The notes: generated by a model not told the origin, from the letters alone. Numbered from the stretch's first letter, positions 1 to 6,111 are shown. The stretch: DNA of 6,552 nucleotides from Gemmatimonadota bacterium (GCA_003220855.1 QHTP01000191.1:1-6552), one strand, 5' to 3'. Made by a program: numbers and translations.

Positions 1-276
1 CTCGGGGGAATGAAGGTCGTGACGGTGACGGCGGCCGTGCGCGCCGAGCGGGGCATTCAGAGCGACCACGGCGCGTTGATCTACGACATCCCCGATGAGA
101 TGCAGCAGGCGACGGGACTCCGCTCCGGGGACGTCATTCTCCAGATCAACCGGGTGCGCGTGTCGAGTGCCGACGATCTGCGCCGGGCGTTCGCCGCGGC
201 GGCGGGTGCCGGCGCGGCCACGGTGTGGTTCGAGCGAGACGGGCGGCTCAACCGGACGGCTTTTTATGTGAGGTAG
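1..276 (+). CDS. PDZ-domain protein, C-terminal fragment (possibly an HtrA-type serine protease)
   Basis: The frame is open from base 1, so the gene starts upstream; 91 codons precede the TAG stop at 274-276. The visible part is a PDZ domain: the segment GLRSGDVILQINRVRVSSA is the usual core (a Gly-rich turn, then the 'GDVI..IN...V' strand and helix), followed by a helix (DDLRRAF) and a last strand (ATVWFERDG). The preceding 'DHGALIYDIPD' segment fits the strand before the core. PDZ domains at the extreme C-terminus are typical of trypsin-like S1C proteases of the DegP/HtrA family, which work in the cell envelope, but no protease domain is visible here, so that part is inference. An ATG at 10 is internal to the frame and is unlikely to be the true start. 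The gene ends 68 bases before the next one on the same strand. Confidence 0.75.
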   Translation, partial: LGGMKVVTVTAAVRAERGIQSDHGALIYDIPDEMQQATGLRSGDVILQINRVRVSSADDLRRAFAAAAGAGAATVWFERDGRLNRTAFYVR

Positions 277-344
277 GGCGACGGTCTGGCGGTCGGGCGG
301 ACAGCGGGCCATAGTCATGCGAGCGCTCACACCCGGAGACCATC

Positions 345-758
345 ATGGCCGATACGATCCGCAAGGTCAGCTACTACTACACCACCATCCCCGACAAACC
401 CGGTGAAGGCACACGTCTGCTCGAGGCGTTGCGGAGCGCGGGCGTCAATCTGCTCGCGCTGCATGCGTTCCCCAGCGCCCGAAAGGCGCAGGTGGACTTC
501 GTGCCGTCGGACGCGGGCGTCTTCGCGGCGGCGGCGAAGGGGGCGAAGATCAAGCTGTCGAAACCGAAGACGGCGTTCCTGGTGGACGGCGACGACCGCG
601 TGGGCGCGCTGGCCGGCCTGCTGAGCAAGCTCGCGTCCGCGAAGATCAACGTGACGGCGGTGACGGGGTTGTGCGCCGGGATGGGGCGCTACGGCGCGAT
701 CCTCTGGGTCAAGGCACGCGACGTGAACAAGGCCGCCGCAGCGCTCGGCGCGATGTAA
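345..758 (+). CDS. Small protein with two ACT-like domains
   Basis: This is a 137-residue soluble protein without a signal peptide or membrane segment. It reads as two ACT-like halves. Residues 7-67 hold 'YYYTTIPDKPGEGTRLLEALRSAG', with the proline-glycine turn and helix typical of ACT domains, followed by strand segments ending in VDFVP. Residues 74-137 hold 'KTAFLVDGDDRVGALAGLLSKLASAKINVTAV', where the 'DRvGaLa.lL..La...InV.av' pattern is the classic ACT signature. ACT domains usually bind amino acids and regulate metabolic enzymes or transcription. Here no catalytic domain is attached, so the ligand and partner are unknown. The ATG at 345 has a GGAG ribosome-binding site at 335-338 with 6-nt spacing, which supports this start. 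The stop (756-758) directly abuts the stop of the convergent dinB gene. An amino-acid sensor role is inference. Confidence 0.8.
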   Translation: MADTIRKVSYYYTTIPDKPGEGTRLLEALRSAGVNLLALHAFPSARKAQVDFVPSDAGVFAAAAKGAKIKLSKPKTAFLVDGDDRVGALAGLLSKLASAKINVTAVTGLCAGMGRYGAILWVKARDVNKAAAALGAM

Positions 759-1979
759 CTAGCGCTGCTGCACCCCGCCGCGGCCCAGGGCGTCGGGGCC
801 GAACTTCCCGCGCACTTCGTCGATTACCCGGGAGATCGTGCGGTCCCGCTCGGTTTCGATCGCTCCCGCCGCTCGCTCGAGGAAGGAGAGCTGCCCCTCG
901 GCGTCCGCCGCGCCCAGCTGCGACAGGGCCACGCCCAGCAGCCGGGCGGGCACCCGCCGAGCGGTCCGCAGCCTGGTGAGGAGCTGACGCGCCACGGCGT
1001 ACACCGCGCGATCCGACCGCACCGCGTCGGGGAGCGTGCGGCTCGCCTGGCGGGTCGTGAAATCCGCGTCTCGCAGCTTCACGGTGACCGTGCGGGCCGC
1101 AAGACCGCCGTCCCGGAGATCGGCGCTCGCACGATCGGCGAGGGCCAGCAGCTTGGCGGCCAGCGCGTCGTCATCGTCCACGTCGGTCGGGAACGTCTCG
1201 TCGCGGCTCACCGATTTGGCCTCCCGATCCAGCTCGACCGGCGCGGCGTCGGTGCCGCGGACCCGCTCGTACAGCCAGGCGCCCTCACGCTCGCCGAGCC
1301 AGCGGACCAGGGTCTCTCGATCGTGCCCGACGACGTCGCGTACCGTGCGCAGGCCGACTCGCGCGAGACGCTCCTGGAACTTGGGCCCGATGAACGGCAG
1401 GTCGGCGAGCGCGAACCGCAGCATGAACTCCGCTTCCGCGCCGGGGGCGACCACGCACACGCCATCGGACGGGGAACCGGGTCGCGGCTTGGCAACGCCC
1501 GCGGCGAGCTTGGCGACGAGCTTCGAGGTCGCGCCCCCGATCGACAAGGACAGCGTGGTCTCCGCGAGCACCGCGTCGCGGATGCGGCGGGCCGTGGCGG
1601 CGAGCGGCTCGCCACGATACAGCCGCTCCGTGCCGGAGAGGTCCAGGTAGAACTCGTCGCTCGAGGCCTGCTCCACGGCGGGGGTGAAGCGCCGCAGCAC
1701 TGCCCCGATCTCGCGGCCTTTGTCGGCGCAGGCCTCCCAGGGCACCGGCACGACCGTCGCGCCGGGACAGAGCCGCACGGCGCGCGCCATCGGCATCGCG
1801 GAATGGACGCCGTAGGCCCGCGCTTCATACGACGCGGAGGTGACCACCCCGCGGCGGTCGGGCGCGCCGCCGACGATGAGCAGGCACGCCTTGCCCGCGC
1901 CATCCGGGTCGACGAGACGCGCCACCGCGACGTAGAAGGCGTCTGCATCGGCCAGCAGGATGCGCCGGCCCGTGGTCAT
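759..1979 (-). CDS. dinB: DNA polymerase IV (Y-family translesion polymerase)
   Basis: This 406-residue protein is a normal-length Y-family polymerase, which copies past damaged bases at stalled forks. Palm and fingers motifs appear in order: D11-A-D13-A-F15-Y16 (D11 is the first metal-binding Asp; Y16 sits at the steric-gate position, equivalent to Tyr12 of Dpo4), YEARAYGVHSAMP (51-63), and SSDEFYLDLSG (106-116) with metal ligands D108 and E109. The thumb helix-hairpin-helix is near 192-216 (ADLPFIGPKFQERLARVGL), and a little-finger domain covers about 255-360. QLSFL at 363-367 resembles the QLxLF sliding-clamp motif, and the tail 'RVIDEVRGKFGPDAL' is typical of DinB. Departures from the usual pattern are Phe110 for Ala in SxDEAYLD, and Ala20 where a Glu normally follows the steric-gate strand. 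The ATG overlaps the upstream stop as ATGA (1976-1979). No Shine-Dalgarno sequence precedes it, so translation probably depends on coupling. It is the last gene of the ligD operon. Confidence 0.95.
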   Translation of the reverse strand: MTTGRRILLADADAFYVAVARLVDPDGAGKACLLIVGGAPDRRGVVTSASYEARAYGVHSAMPMARAVRLCPGATVVPVPWEACADKGREIGAVLRRFTPAVEQASSDEFYLDLSGTERLYRGEPLAATARRIRDAVLAETTLSLSIGGATSKLVAKLAAGVAKPRPGSPSDGVCVVAPGAEAEFMLRFALADLPFIGPKFQERLARVGLRTVRDVVGHDRETLVRWLGEREGAWLYERVRGTDAAPVELDREAKSVSRDETFPTDVDDDDALAAKLLALADRASADLRDGGLAARTVTVKLRDADFTTRQASRTLPDAVRSDRAVYAVARQLLTRLRTARRVPARLLGVALSQLGAADAEGQLSFLERAAGAIETERDRTISRVIDEVRGKFGPDALGRGGVQQR

Positions 1980-2344
1980 TTTTGCGGAGGTGGAGTCCGC
2001 GTCCGTAGGATCTGCTCCACCACCTGGCGGCGCTCCGCCAGGTCGAGCAGGGTCAACTGATACACCAGGTCGCTCGTCCCGTTGGCTGCGCCGTCGTAGC
2101 GCGCGCCGTCGACCACCCCTCCCACTTCGTGCTTCGCCGCCCGGACGAGCCGCATCTCATCCACCCGCAGCAACGGGTAGCGCATCGTCTTCTTGTCCTG
2201 GCGAAACACGACCGTGTCGCGTCGCAGCGCCTCGAGCCTCAGGTTCCACACGATCGTCCCGTCCTTGAGCGTGATCTGCCACACGTCCTCTGTCGCCTGC
2301 CCCGCTCCGACCAAGGCGAGCGCCGCGAGGAGCAGCGCCGTCAT
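1976..2344 (-). CDS. Small exported protein of unknown function
   Basis: I do not recognise this 122-residue protein. Residues 1-18 form a short hydrophobic stretch (MTALLLAALALVGAGQA) resembling a Sec signal peptide, with a plausible cut after Ala17; it lacks a strong positive N-terminus, so this is moderately supported. The mature part has strand-rich segments (WQITLKDGTIVWNLRLEAL, DTVVFRQDKKTMRYPLLRV) in the pattern 'LkDGt...l..d.vvf......y.l..vd.irl', which recalls small beta-barrel domains, followed by a charged helix (DLAERRQVVEQILRT) and a Pro-rich end. There are no catalytic motifs or cysteines. It starts inside the last codons of the THX gene (ATGA at 2341-2344), with GGGGAA about 6 nt upstream as a ribosome-binding site, and overlaps dinB by 4 nt. 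This double overlap shows tight translational coupling. An envelope location is inferred from the N-terminus alone. Confidence 0.75.
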   Translation of the reverse strand: MTALLLAALALVGAGQATEDVWQITLKDGTIVWNLRLEALRRDTVVFRQDKKTMRYPLLRVDEMRLVRAAKHEVGGVVDGARYDGAANGTSDLVYQLTLLDLAERRQVVEQILRTRTPPPQK

Positions 2345-2475
2345 GTCGCTTCCCCTTTGCCCGTCTTGGCCGCCTCGGCGGCCTGCTTGCGCCGCTTCTT
2401 CCCCTTCGGGCGCCGGTTGCCGTAGGTACCGCGGAAGATCTTCCCTCGCTTGGTGCGAATGTCGCCTTTGCCCAT
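2341..2475 (-). CDS. 30S ribosomal protein THX family (44 aa)
   Basis: This is a very small gene of 44 codons plus TGA. The N-terminal part, MGKGDIRTKRGKIFRGTYGN then RRPKGKKRRK, matches the THX pattern known from Thermus (GKGD..T.RGKI.RGTYGK.RP.KKK) nearly residue for residue. In Thermus the 26-residue protein fills a pocket in the 16S rRNA at the top of the 30S head and stabilises it. Here the conserved part (1-30) is followed by about 14 extra residues (QAAEAAKTGKGEAT), an Ala/Lys tail absent from the Thermus protein. The start ATG at 2475-2473 has GGAG about 8 nt upstream. Its stop overlaps the next gene's start by 4 nt, and it lies 27 bp after the EVE gene. The family call is very secure; a placement among repair genes is unexpected. 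The high charge and small size would let it be missed by automatic callers. Confidence 0.93.
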   Translation of the reverse strand: MGKGDIRTKRGKIFRGTYGNRRPKGKKRRKQAAEAAKTGKGEAT

Positions 2476-2484
2476 GAGATGTTC

Positions 2485-2505
2485 TCCGTTGTCCGTTGTC
2501 CGTTA
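2485..2505. repeat. Three tandem heptamers TCCGTTG at the EVE-THX junction
   Basis: Units are TCCGTTG (2485-2491), TCCGTTG (2492-2498) and TCCGTTA (2499-2505). Read on the minus strand, the first unit met contains the TAA stop of the EVE gene and the last lies against the GGAG ribosome-binding site of the THX gene. The array fills nearly all of the 27-bp gap between the two genes. It may be a slippage product. Its 7-bp period is the same as that of the palindrome in ligD although the sequence differs. Confidence 0.85.
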
Positions 2506-2916
2506 CTTCGCGCCGCCGAGCTTCAGTATGCGCTTGAACTGGTCCGCCGACGCCGGCATGACCGAGAGACGGCCAATGCGCACCAGCGCCAAGTCGGCGA
2601 ACGCGCGGTCCCCTTTAATCTCGGCGAGCGGGACCGGGCGCGGCAATCTCTCGCCGACTTTCAGGTCCACCACCGCGAGCTTGGGGTCCTTCTGCTTGGG
2701 ATCGGGATATGGCTGGGACGCGACTTCCGCCACGCCCACGACGGCCTTCTCGTCTCCGGTGTGATAGACCAATACCCGGTCGCCGGGTTTCATCTGGCGC
2801 AGATGCTTCAAGGCCAGGTTGTTCTTCACCCCGTCCCAGACGGCGGTCTTCTGGCGGGCCAAATCATCGAAACTGTATGTGGACGGCTCAGTCTTTACGA
2901 TCCAGTAATTCGGCAT
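2503..2916 (-). CDS. EVE-domain protein (PUA-like modified-base reader family)
   Basis: The whole 137-residue protein is a single EVE domain, the family of COG2947 and human THYN1, with a PUA/YTH-like fold. Visible signatures are YWIVKTEPSTYSFDDL (4-19), VWDGVKNNLALKHLRQMKPGDRVLVYHT (26-53), AVVGVAEV (58-65) and the C-terminal strand RIGRLSVMPAS (113-123). Known members bind modified cytosine or adenine bases in DNA or RNA through an aromatic pocket; Trp27 in the WDGV motif is a likely contributor (inference). It is shorter than the usual ~155 residues because the loop after YPDP (70-73) lacks the long Asp/Pro/Trp insertion common in bacterial homologues. The ATG is preceded by a run of six G at 2925-2920, three bases away, which acts as the ribosome-binding site; the MPNYWIVKTEP start agrees with the family. 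It sits between a hydrolase gene and the THX gene in the ligD operon. Confidence 0.92.
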   Translation of the reverse strand: MPNYWIVKTEPSTYSFDDLARQKTAVWDGVKNNLALKHLRQMKPGDRVLVYHTGDEKAVVGVAEVASQPYPDPKQKDPKLAVVDLKVGERLPRPVPLAEIKGDRAFADLALVRIGRLSVMPASADQFKRILKLGGAK

Positions 2917-2924
2917 GCACCCCC

Positions 2925-2946
2925 CTGGCGCTCGGGCGAGCGCCAG
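2925..2946 (-). other. Perfect inverted repeat just upstream of the EVE-domain gene
   Basis: CTGGCGCTCG (2925-2934) and CGAGCGCCAG (2937-2946) are perfect complements with 2 bases between; in RNA this is most likely a 9-bp stem with a 4-nt loop. It lies in the 46-bp gap between the hydrolase stop and the EVE-gene start, and its base touches the six-G ribosome-binding site. A second, weaker stem is next to it: GACCGG (2946-2951) with CCGGTC (2959-2964), reaching the hydrolase stop codon. No T run follows on either strand, so a simple intrinsic terminator is not supported; an mRNA stabiliser or a control on EVE translation is possible. Confidence 0.6.
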
Positions 2947-2962
2947 ACCGGGTCGCGGCCGG

Positions 2963-3640
2963 TCAAACGATCCCCGCTGTCCACTTCACAATAGCATCCA
3001 CGAGCTCAGACATCACGTCCGCATCGGTCCTGCCCGACCGCTTGAGCACGTGAAACGAATGGTCCCCACCCTTCACTAGATGCAGCGTGGCGTGCGTGCC
3101 CAGCCGCTTGACGACTGGCTTCAACAACTTCAGGTCGGCGAACTCGTCTCGGTCTCCCTGAAGAAACAGCATCGGGATCCGCACCTGCGCCAGGTGCTCG
3201 CCGCGAGAATCGCCGGGGCGCCCGGGAGGATGCAGCGGGAATCCGAGGAACACGAGCCCGCGCATGCCGGGCAGAGGCTCTTCCGCCTGTGCGGTGGACG
3301 TCATGCGCCCGCCGAAGGACTTGCCACCCGCCACGAGCGGCAGCCCCGGCGCGACGCGGGCCGCCTCGATCGCCGCCGCGCGCACCGCCGCCGCCGCCAC
3401 TGCGGGAGGATCGGGTCGGCCCGCGCGCCGCTCCATGTAGGGAAACTGATATCGCAGGGTCGCGATGCTTCGCTCCGCGAGCCGTTGGGCAATCGACTCG
3501 AGAAACGGGTGCCGCATCCCGGCGCCCGCGCCGTGGGCGAGTACGTAGAGGAGCCGCGCGCCCGTCGGCTGGAGCAGCAGCCCCGACACCTCACCCATCC
3601 GCTCGCCAACGGCGATCCGCAGCTCAACCGAGGCGGCCAT
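2963..3640 (-). CDS. Alpha/beta hydrolase, KANL3/Tex30-like
   Basis: This 225-residue cytoplasmic protein has no signal peptide and covers one complete alpha/beta-hydrolase domain. The order of motifs is that of the COG3571 / KANL3-Tex30 family: AHGAGAGMRHPFLESIAQRLA (oxyanion region, 35-55), TLRYQFPYME (61-70), the nucleophile elbow AGGKSFGGRM with Ser108 (104-113), LVFLGFPLHPPGRPG (129-143), LFLQGDRDEFA with the acid probably Asp165 (158-168), and GGDHSFHV with His194 (191-198). All three catalytic positions are present, so the enzyme should be active, but the substrate of this family is not firmly known. The ATG at 3640-3638 overlaps the ligD reading frame end (stop 3624-3626) by 17 nt and has only a weak ribosome-binding site, which suggests translational coupling to ligD. 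The frameshift in ligD would place the premature stop about 130 nt upstream of this start, weakening the coupling. Confidence 0.92.
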   Translation of the reverse strand: MAASVELRIAVGERMGEVSGLLLQPTGARLLYVLAHGAGAGMRHPFLESIAQRLAERSIATLRYQFPYMERRAGRPDPPAVAAAAVRAAAIEAARVAPGLPLVAGGKSFGGRMTSTAQAEEPLPGMRGLVFLGFPLHPPGRPGDSRGEHLAQVRIPMLFLQGDRDEFADLKLLKPVVKRLGTHATLHLVKGGDHSFHVLKRSGRTDADVMSELVDAIVKWTAGIV

Positions 3641-6070
3641 GAAGCTGCTCGAGCGCGCGGACCAGGTCGGGCTTGAGGTCGAGCACCGCGCGCAGCGGGT
3701 CTTGCCCCAGCTTCTTCATCCGGGCCGGCGCAGTCTTGATCGTGAACTTCTTGATGTCGAGCTTGGGGCTCACCTCGCTCCATTTGACCGGCATCGACAC
3801 GGGTGCGCCCGGCAATGGCCGCGCGCTGAACGGTGCGACGAGCAGGCGTCCGTGGCCGTTCTGCACGTAGTCGAGGTACACCTTGCCGTCCCGCTTTTGG
3901 ACCTGGCGTGTGACCGTGGCGATCTCCGGCAGCTCCGCCGCGATGACCCGCGCCCCGTCGGCAGGCCAATATCGTCGCACACCGCCTGGAGGGCCTGCGC
4001 GACGGTGACCACGTCGGTAAAGGGGGCCTGCTTGGGATCGAGGTCCAGGATGCACCAGTCGGGCTTTTCCAGGGTCGCCACGCGGGACGACCAGACGTGC
4101 AGCAGGATCGCCGCCATGTTGGCGATGTAGAGCAGCGAGGACTCGTTGTCGCACACGAAATAGTCAAGCTCGCGCTGCGAGTCCTCGCTCCAGATCGTGA
4201 CCGTTCGCACGAACGCCTGGGCATACTGCGGAGCGTCCTTTTGAAAAAAGGATTTCCCGTTGATGCCGTCGGGAAAGCGCGTGAGTACCAGGGGCCGCTC
4301 GGCGAGATAGGGCAGCATCCACGGGGATATGGCCCGGTAGTACTCGATTAAGTCGCCCTTGGTGTATCGCTCATCCGGCCAGAAGACCTTGTTGAGGTTC
4401 GTGAACTGCACCTCGGGAGGCGGGATGCGGGATGCGGGATGCGTGGTTGATAGAGGAGCATCCGCATCCCCCATCTCGCTTCCCGCATCCCGTATCACGC
4501 ACTCTTCCGGCTTCTTATCGTCACGGAACCGTAGAAAGACGGGTTGCCGCAGCAAGCCGTCGCCCGTGACCTCCTTGTAGCGGACCTCGGCCACGAGCTC
4601 TGGCTTCACCCAGTGGCTCTCCTTCTCCGCCGGGACGGGACCCGCAAACGGTGGCCGAGGCGTCGCGAGCGCCCGCAGTTGGTCCCCCACATCTTTCAGC
4701 ATCTGGTCGGTGAATCCGCTGCCCGCGCGGCCGGCATAGACGAGCTTCCCGTCGGCGTAGCCCCCCAGGTGGAGCGCCCCGAACCCGCCGCGGTTGCCCT
4801 TGGGCGCCGTGTAACCCACGACGACGAAGTCCCCGGTCTTGTCGGCGCGGATCTTTTGCCAGAGGTCGGAGCGGCCGCTCTTGTACGGGGCGTCGGCCTT
4901 CTTGGCGACGATGCCCTCCAGTCCCATCCCCACCGCCCGGTCGTACAGAGCCTCGCCGTCCTTTTCGAAATGCTCCGAGTAGCGCAGCGGTCCCGCCTCC
5001 GGCAGCACTTTCCGCAGGAGCGCCTTGCGCTTCACGAGCGGTAGGGACCGCAGGTCGAAACCCTCCACGGCCATCAGGTCGAAGAGATAGAGGGTGCCGG
5101 GCGTTTCGACCGACGCAAGTCGGATCTCCGGAGTGCGTCCGATGCGCGCGCGGTTCTGCAGGCGCTGAAAGCTCGGGCGCCCCTGCTCGTCCAAGATCAC
5201 CAGCTCCCCGTCCATGAGCACGCTCGAGTATGGCAGCGCGGCGATCGGGCGGATCAGCTCCGGGAAGGCCGCGGAGTAATCGTTCCCATTACGCGTGATC
5301 AGCCGCGCGGTCCCGTCTTCCTTCACCACGCGCATGCGATAGCCGTCGAGCTTCACCTCGAAGACCCACCCGGCGCGCGAGAACGGGTCGTCGCGCGTTT
5401 CGGCGAGCATAGGGGCGACATCCTCGGCTCGGACGGTGCGCACGGGCGCCTTGAGCTTCTTCAACTCGGCCACGAGTTGCGACGCTTTCTTGTTGCCGTC
5501 GCGCAGCTCTTCGACCGTCAGCCCCGACAGCACCGATCCCGGGGGAAACGCGGCCCCGTCCTTCGCAGCGTAGGCGTCCCGCTCCTTGATCAGGAGCCAG
5601 TCCTTCACCGACTTCTTGATCTTCACGAGCGTCCAAACGCCGCGCAGCTTGTAGCCGCGCAGCTCGAAGAGCAGTTTTCCCTTCACGAATCCCGCCGCCG
5701 GATCCTCGATCGGCACCCATACCCCCCGGTCCCACACGATCACCGCGCCTGCGCCATAGTTCCCTTCGGGGATGATCCCCTCGAAGTCGCCGTACTCGAT
5801 GGGGTGGTCCTCGACGTGGACGGCGAGGCGTTTGTCGGCGGGGTCGCGCGACGGCCCCTTCGGCACGGCCCACGATTTCAACACACCGTCCATCTCGAGC
5901 CGTAGGTCGAAATGGAGGCGCGTGGCGGCGTGCTGGTGTACGATGAACCGCCGCCCGGGTGCGGCGGCGACCGAGCCCGATGGCTCCGGCGTGCGGTCGG
6001 CGGAGCGCTTGGCGCGGTACGGTTTGAGCGCGTCGTCAGCCGGGGGGCGGGTCGGGGGGGTCGGTGTCAC
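3624..6070 (-). CDS. ligD: LigD, multidomain end-joining DNA ligase/polymerase (frameshifted in its polymerase domain)
   Basis: LigD processes and seals broken DNA ends with Ku. Domain order is phosphoesterase, ligase, polymerase, as in Pseudomonas. Phosphoesterase, about 41-165: H47, H53, D55, R57, H89 and Y93 correspond with a constant offset of 5 to the known active-site set H42, H48, D50, R52, H84 and Y88 of the P. aeruginosa enzyme. Ligase, about 218-522: motif I EVK240LDGYR (the lysine is adenylated), DGELVILD (287-294), GLEGIVAKK (383-391) and WQKIR (404-408). Polymerase, about 554 onward: metal ligands in L-D676-L-D678-PK. After DDIGLPT (699-705) the frame breaks. This frame runs 61 further non-homologous codons to a stop at 3770, while the true C-terminus (ARVIAAELPEIATV..., VYLDYVQNGHG, APVSMPVKW, dimerising end ALEQLHG) continues in another frame to TGA at 3624-3626. 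About 35 residues including the KTSG...GLH segment are absent. The start is GTG at 6070, with no Shine-Dalgarno sequence. The start of a divergent ku lies 132 bp away. Confidence 0.9.
3950..3965 (-). other. Frameshift/deletion junction in ligD
   Basis: In the ligD frame the sequence reads ...DDIGLPT and then turns to nonsense; one base out of phase it reads ...ARVIAAELPE. The switch lies within the GC run around 3953-3958. Codon phase changes such that the missing segment must have a length equal to 1 modulo 3 (for example 100, 103 or 106 nt). In homologues this segment holds KTSG..GLH, the nucleotide- and metal-binding loop. The sequence to its left and right stays fully homologous, so the loss is local. 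Confidence 0.85.
4414..4499. repeat. Imperfect palindrome of heptamer repeats inside ligD
   Basis: Bases 4414-4441 are four head-to-tail heptamers: CGGGAGG, CGGGATG, CGGGATG, CGGGATG. After an unrelated spacer (4442-4458), bases 4459-4499 are six degenerate units of the reverse complement: CATCCG, CATCCCC, CATCTCG, CTTCCCG, CATCCCG, TATCACG. Folding 4414-4441 onto 4465-4492 pairs 24 of 28 positions, one mismatch per unit. The element keeps the reading frame open and encodes about residues 525-553 of LigD, a loop rich in Ala, Pro and Ser between the ligase and polymerase domains. It resembles REP-like or Rickettsia-type palindromic elements tolerated in coding sequence; that comparison is inference. 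Confidence 0.85.
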
Positions 6071-6082
6071 GGTGGTGGTCCA

Positions 6083-6111
6083 TTGTAGACCGAAAACGCA
6101 TCGCGTGGCAA
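6083..6111 (-). promoter_or_regulatory. Sigma70-like promoter of ligD
   Basis: On the minus strand, a -35 box TTGCCA (6111-6106) and a -10 box TACAAT (6088-6083) are 17 bp apart: 5/6 matches to each consensus with optimal spacing. The predicted start of transcription near 6076-6075 leaves only 5-6 nt before the GTG codon at 6070, so the ligD mRNA would be nearly leaderless, consistent with the lack of a Shine-Dalgarno sequence. This probably drives the whole six-gene operon. Confidence 0.65.

Noticed and set aside
277..344. Possible terminator or promoter between the PDZ gene and the ACT gene
   Set aside because: I found no convincing stem with a T run and no good -35/-10 pair; only the ribosome-binding site is clear.
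1208..1948. Long open frame on the minus strand within dinB
   Set aside because: It is rich in Arg, Ser and Pro, with no family pattern, and lies in another frame of a clearly conserved gene; GC-rich sequence gives many such frames.
1323..2060. Long plus-strand open frame opposite dinB
   Set aside because: It is antisense to dinB, has His/Arg/Gly-rich composition and no recognisable motif.
2938..2966. Internal promoter for the EVE gene based on TTGACC at 2966-2961
   Set aside because: The -10 position 17 bp downstream reads GCGCTC, which is not a -10 box.
3301..4224. 307-codon minus-strand frame across the ligD end and the hydrolase
   Set aside because: It overlaps two conserved proteins in a different phase and shows Arg/Ser/Pro-rich shadow composition.
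4414..4499. CRISPR-like array
   Set aside because: Units are 7 bp, directly abutting and inverted between the two halves, with no spacers.
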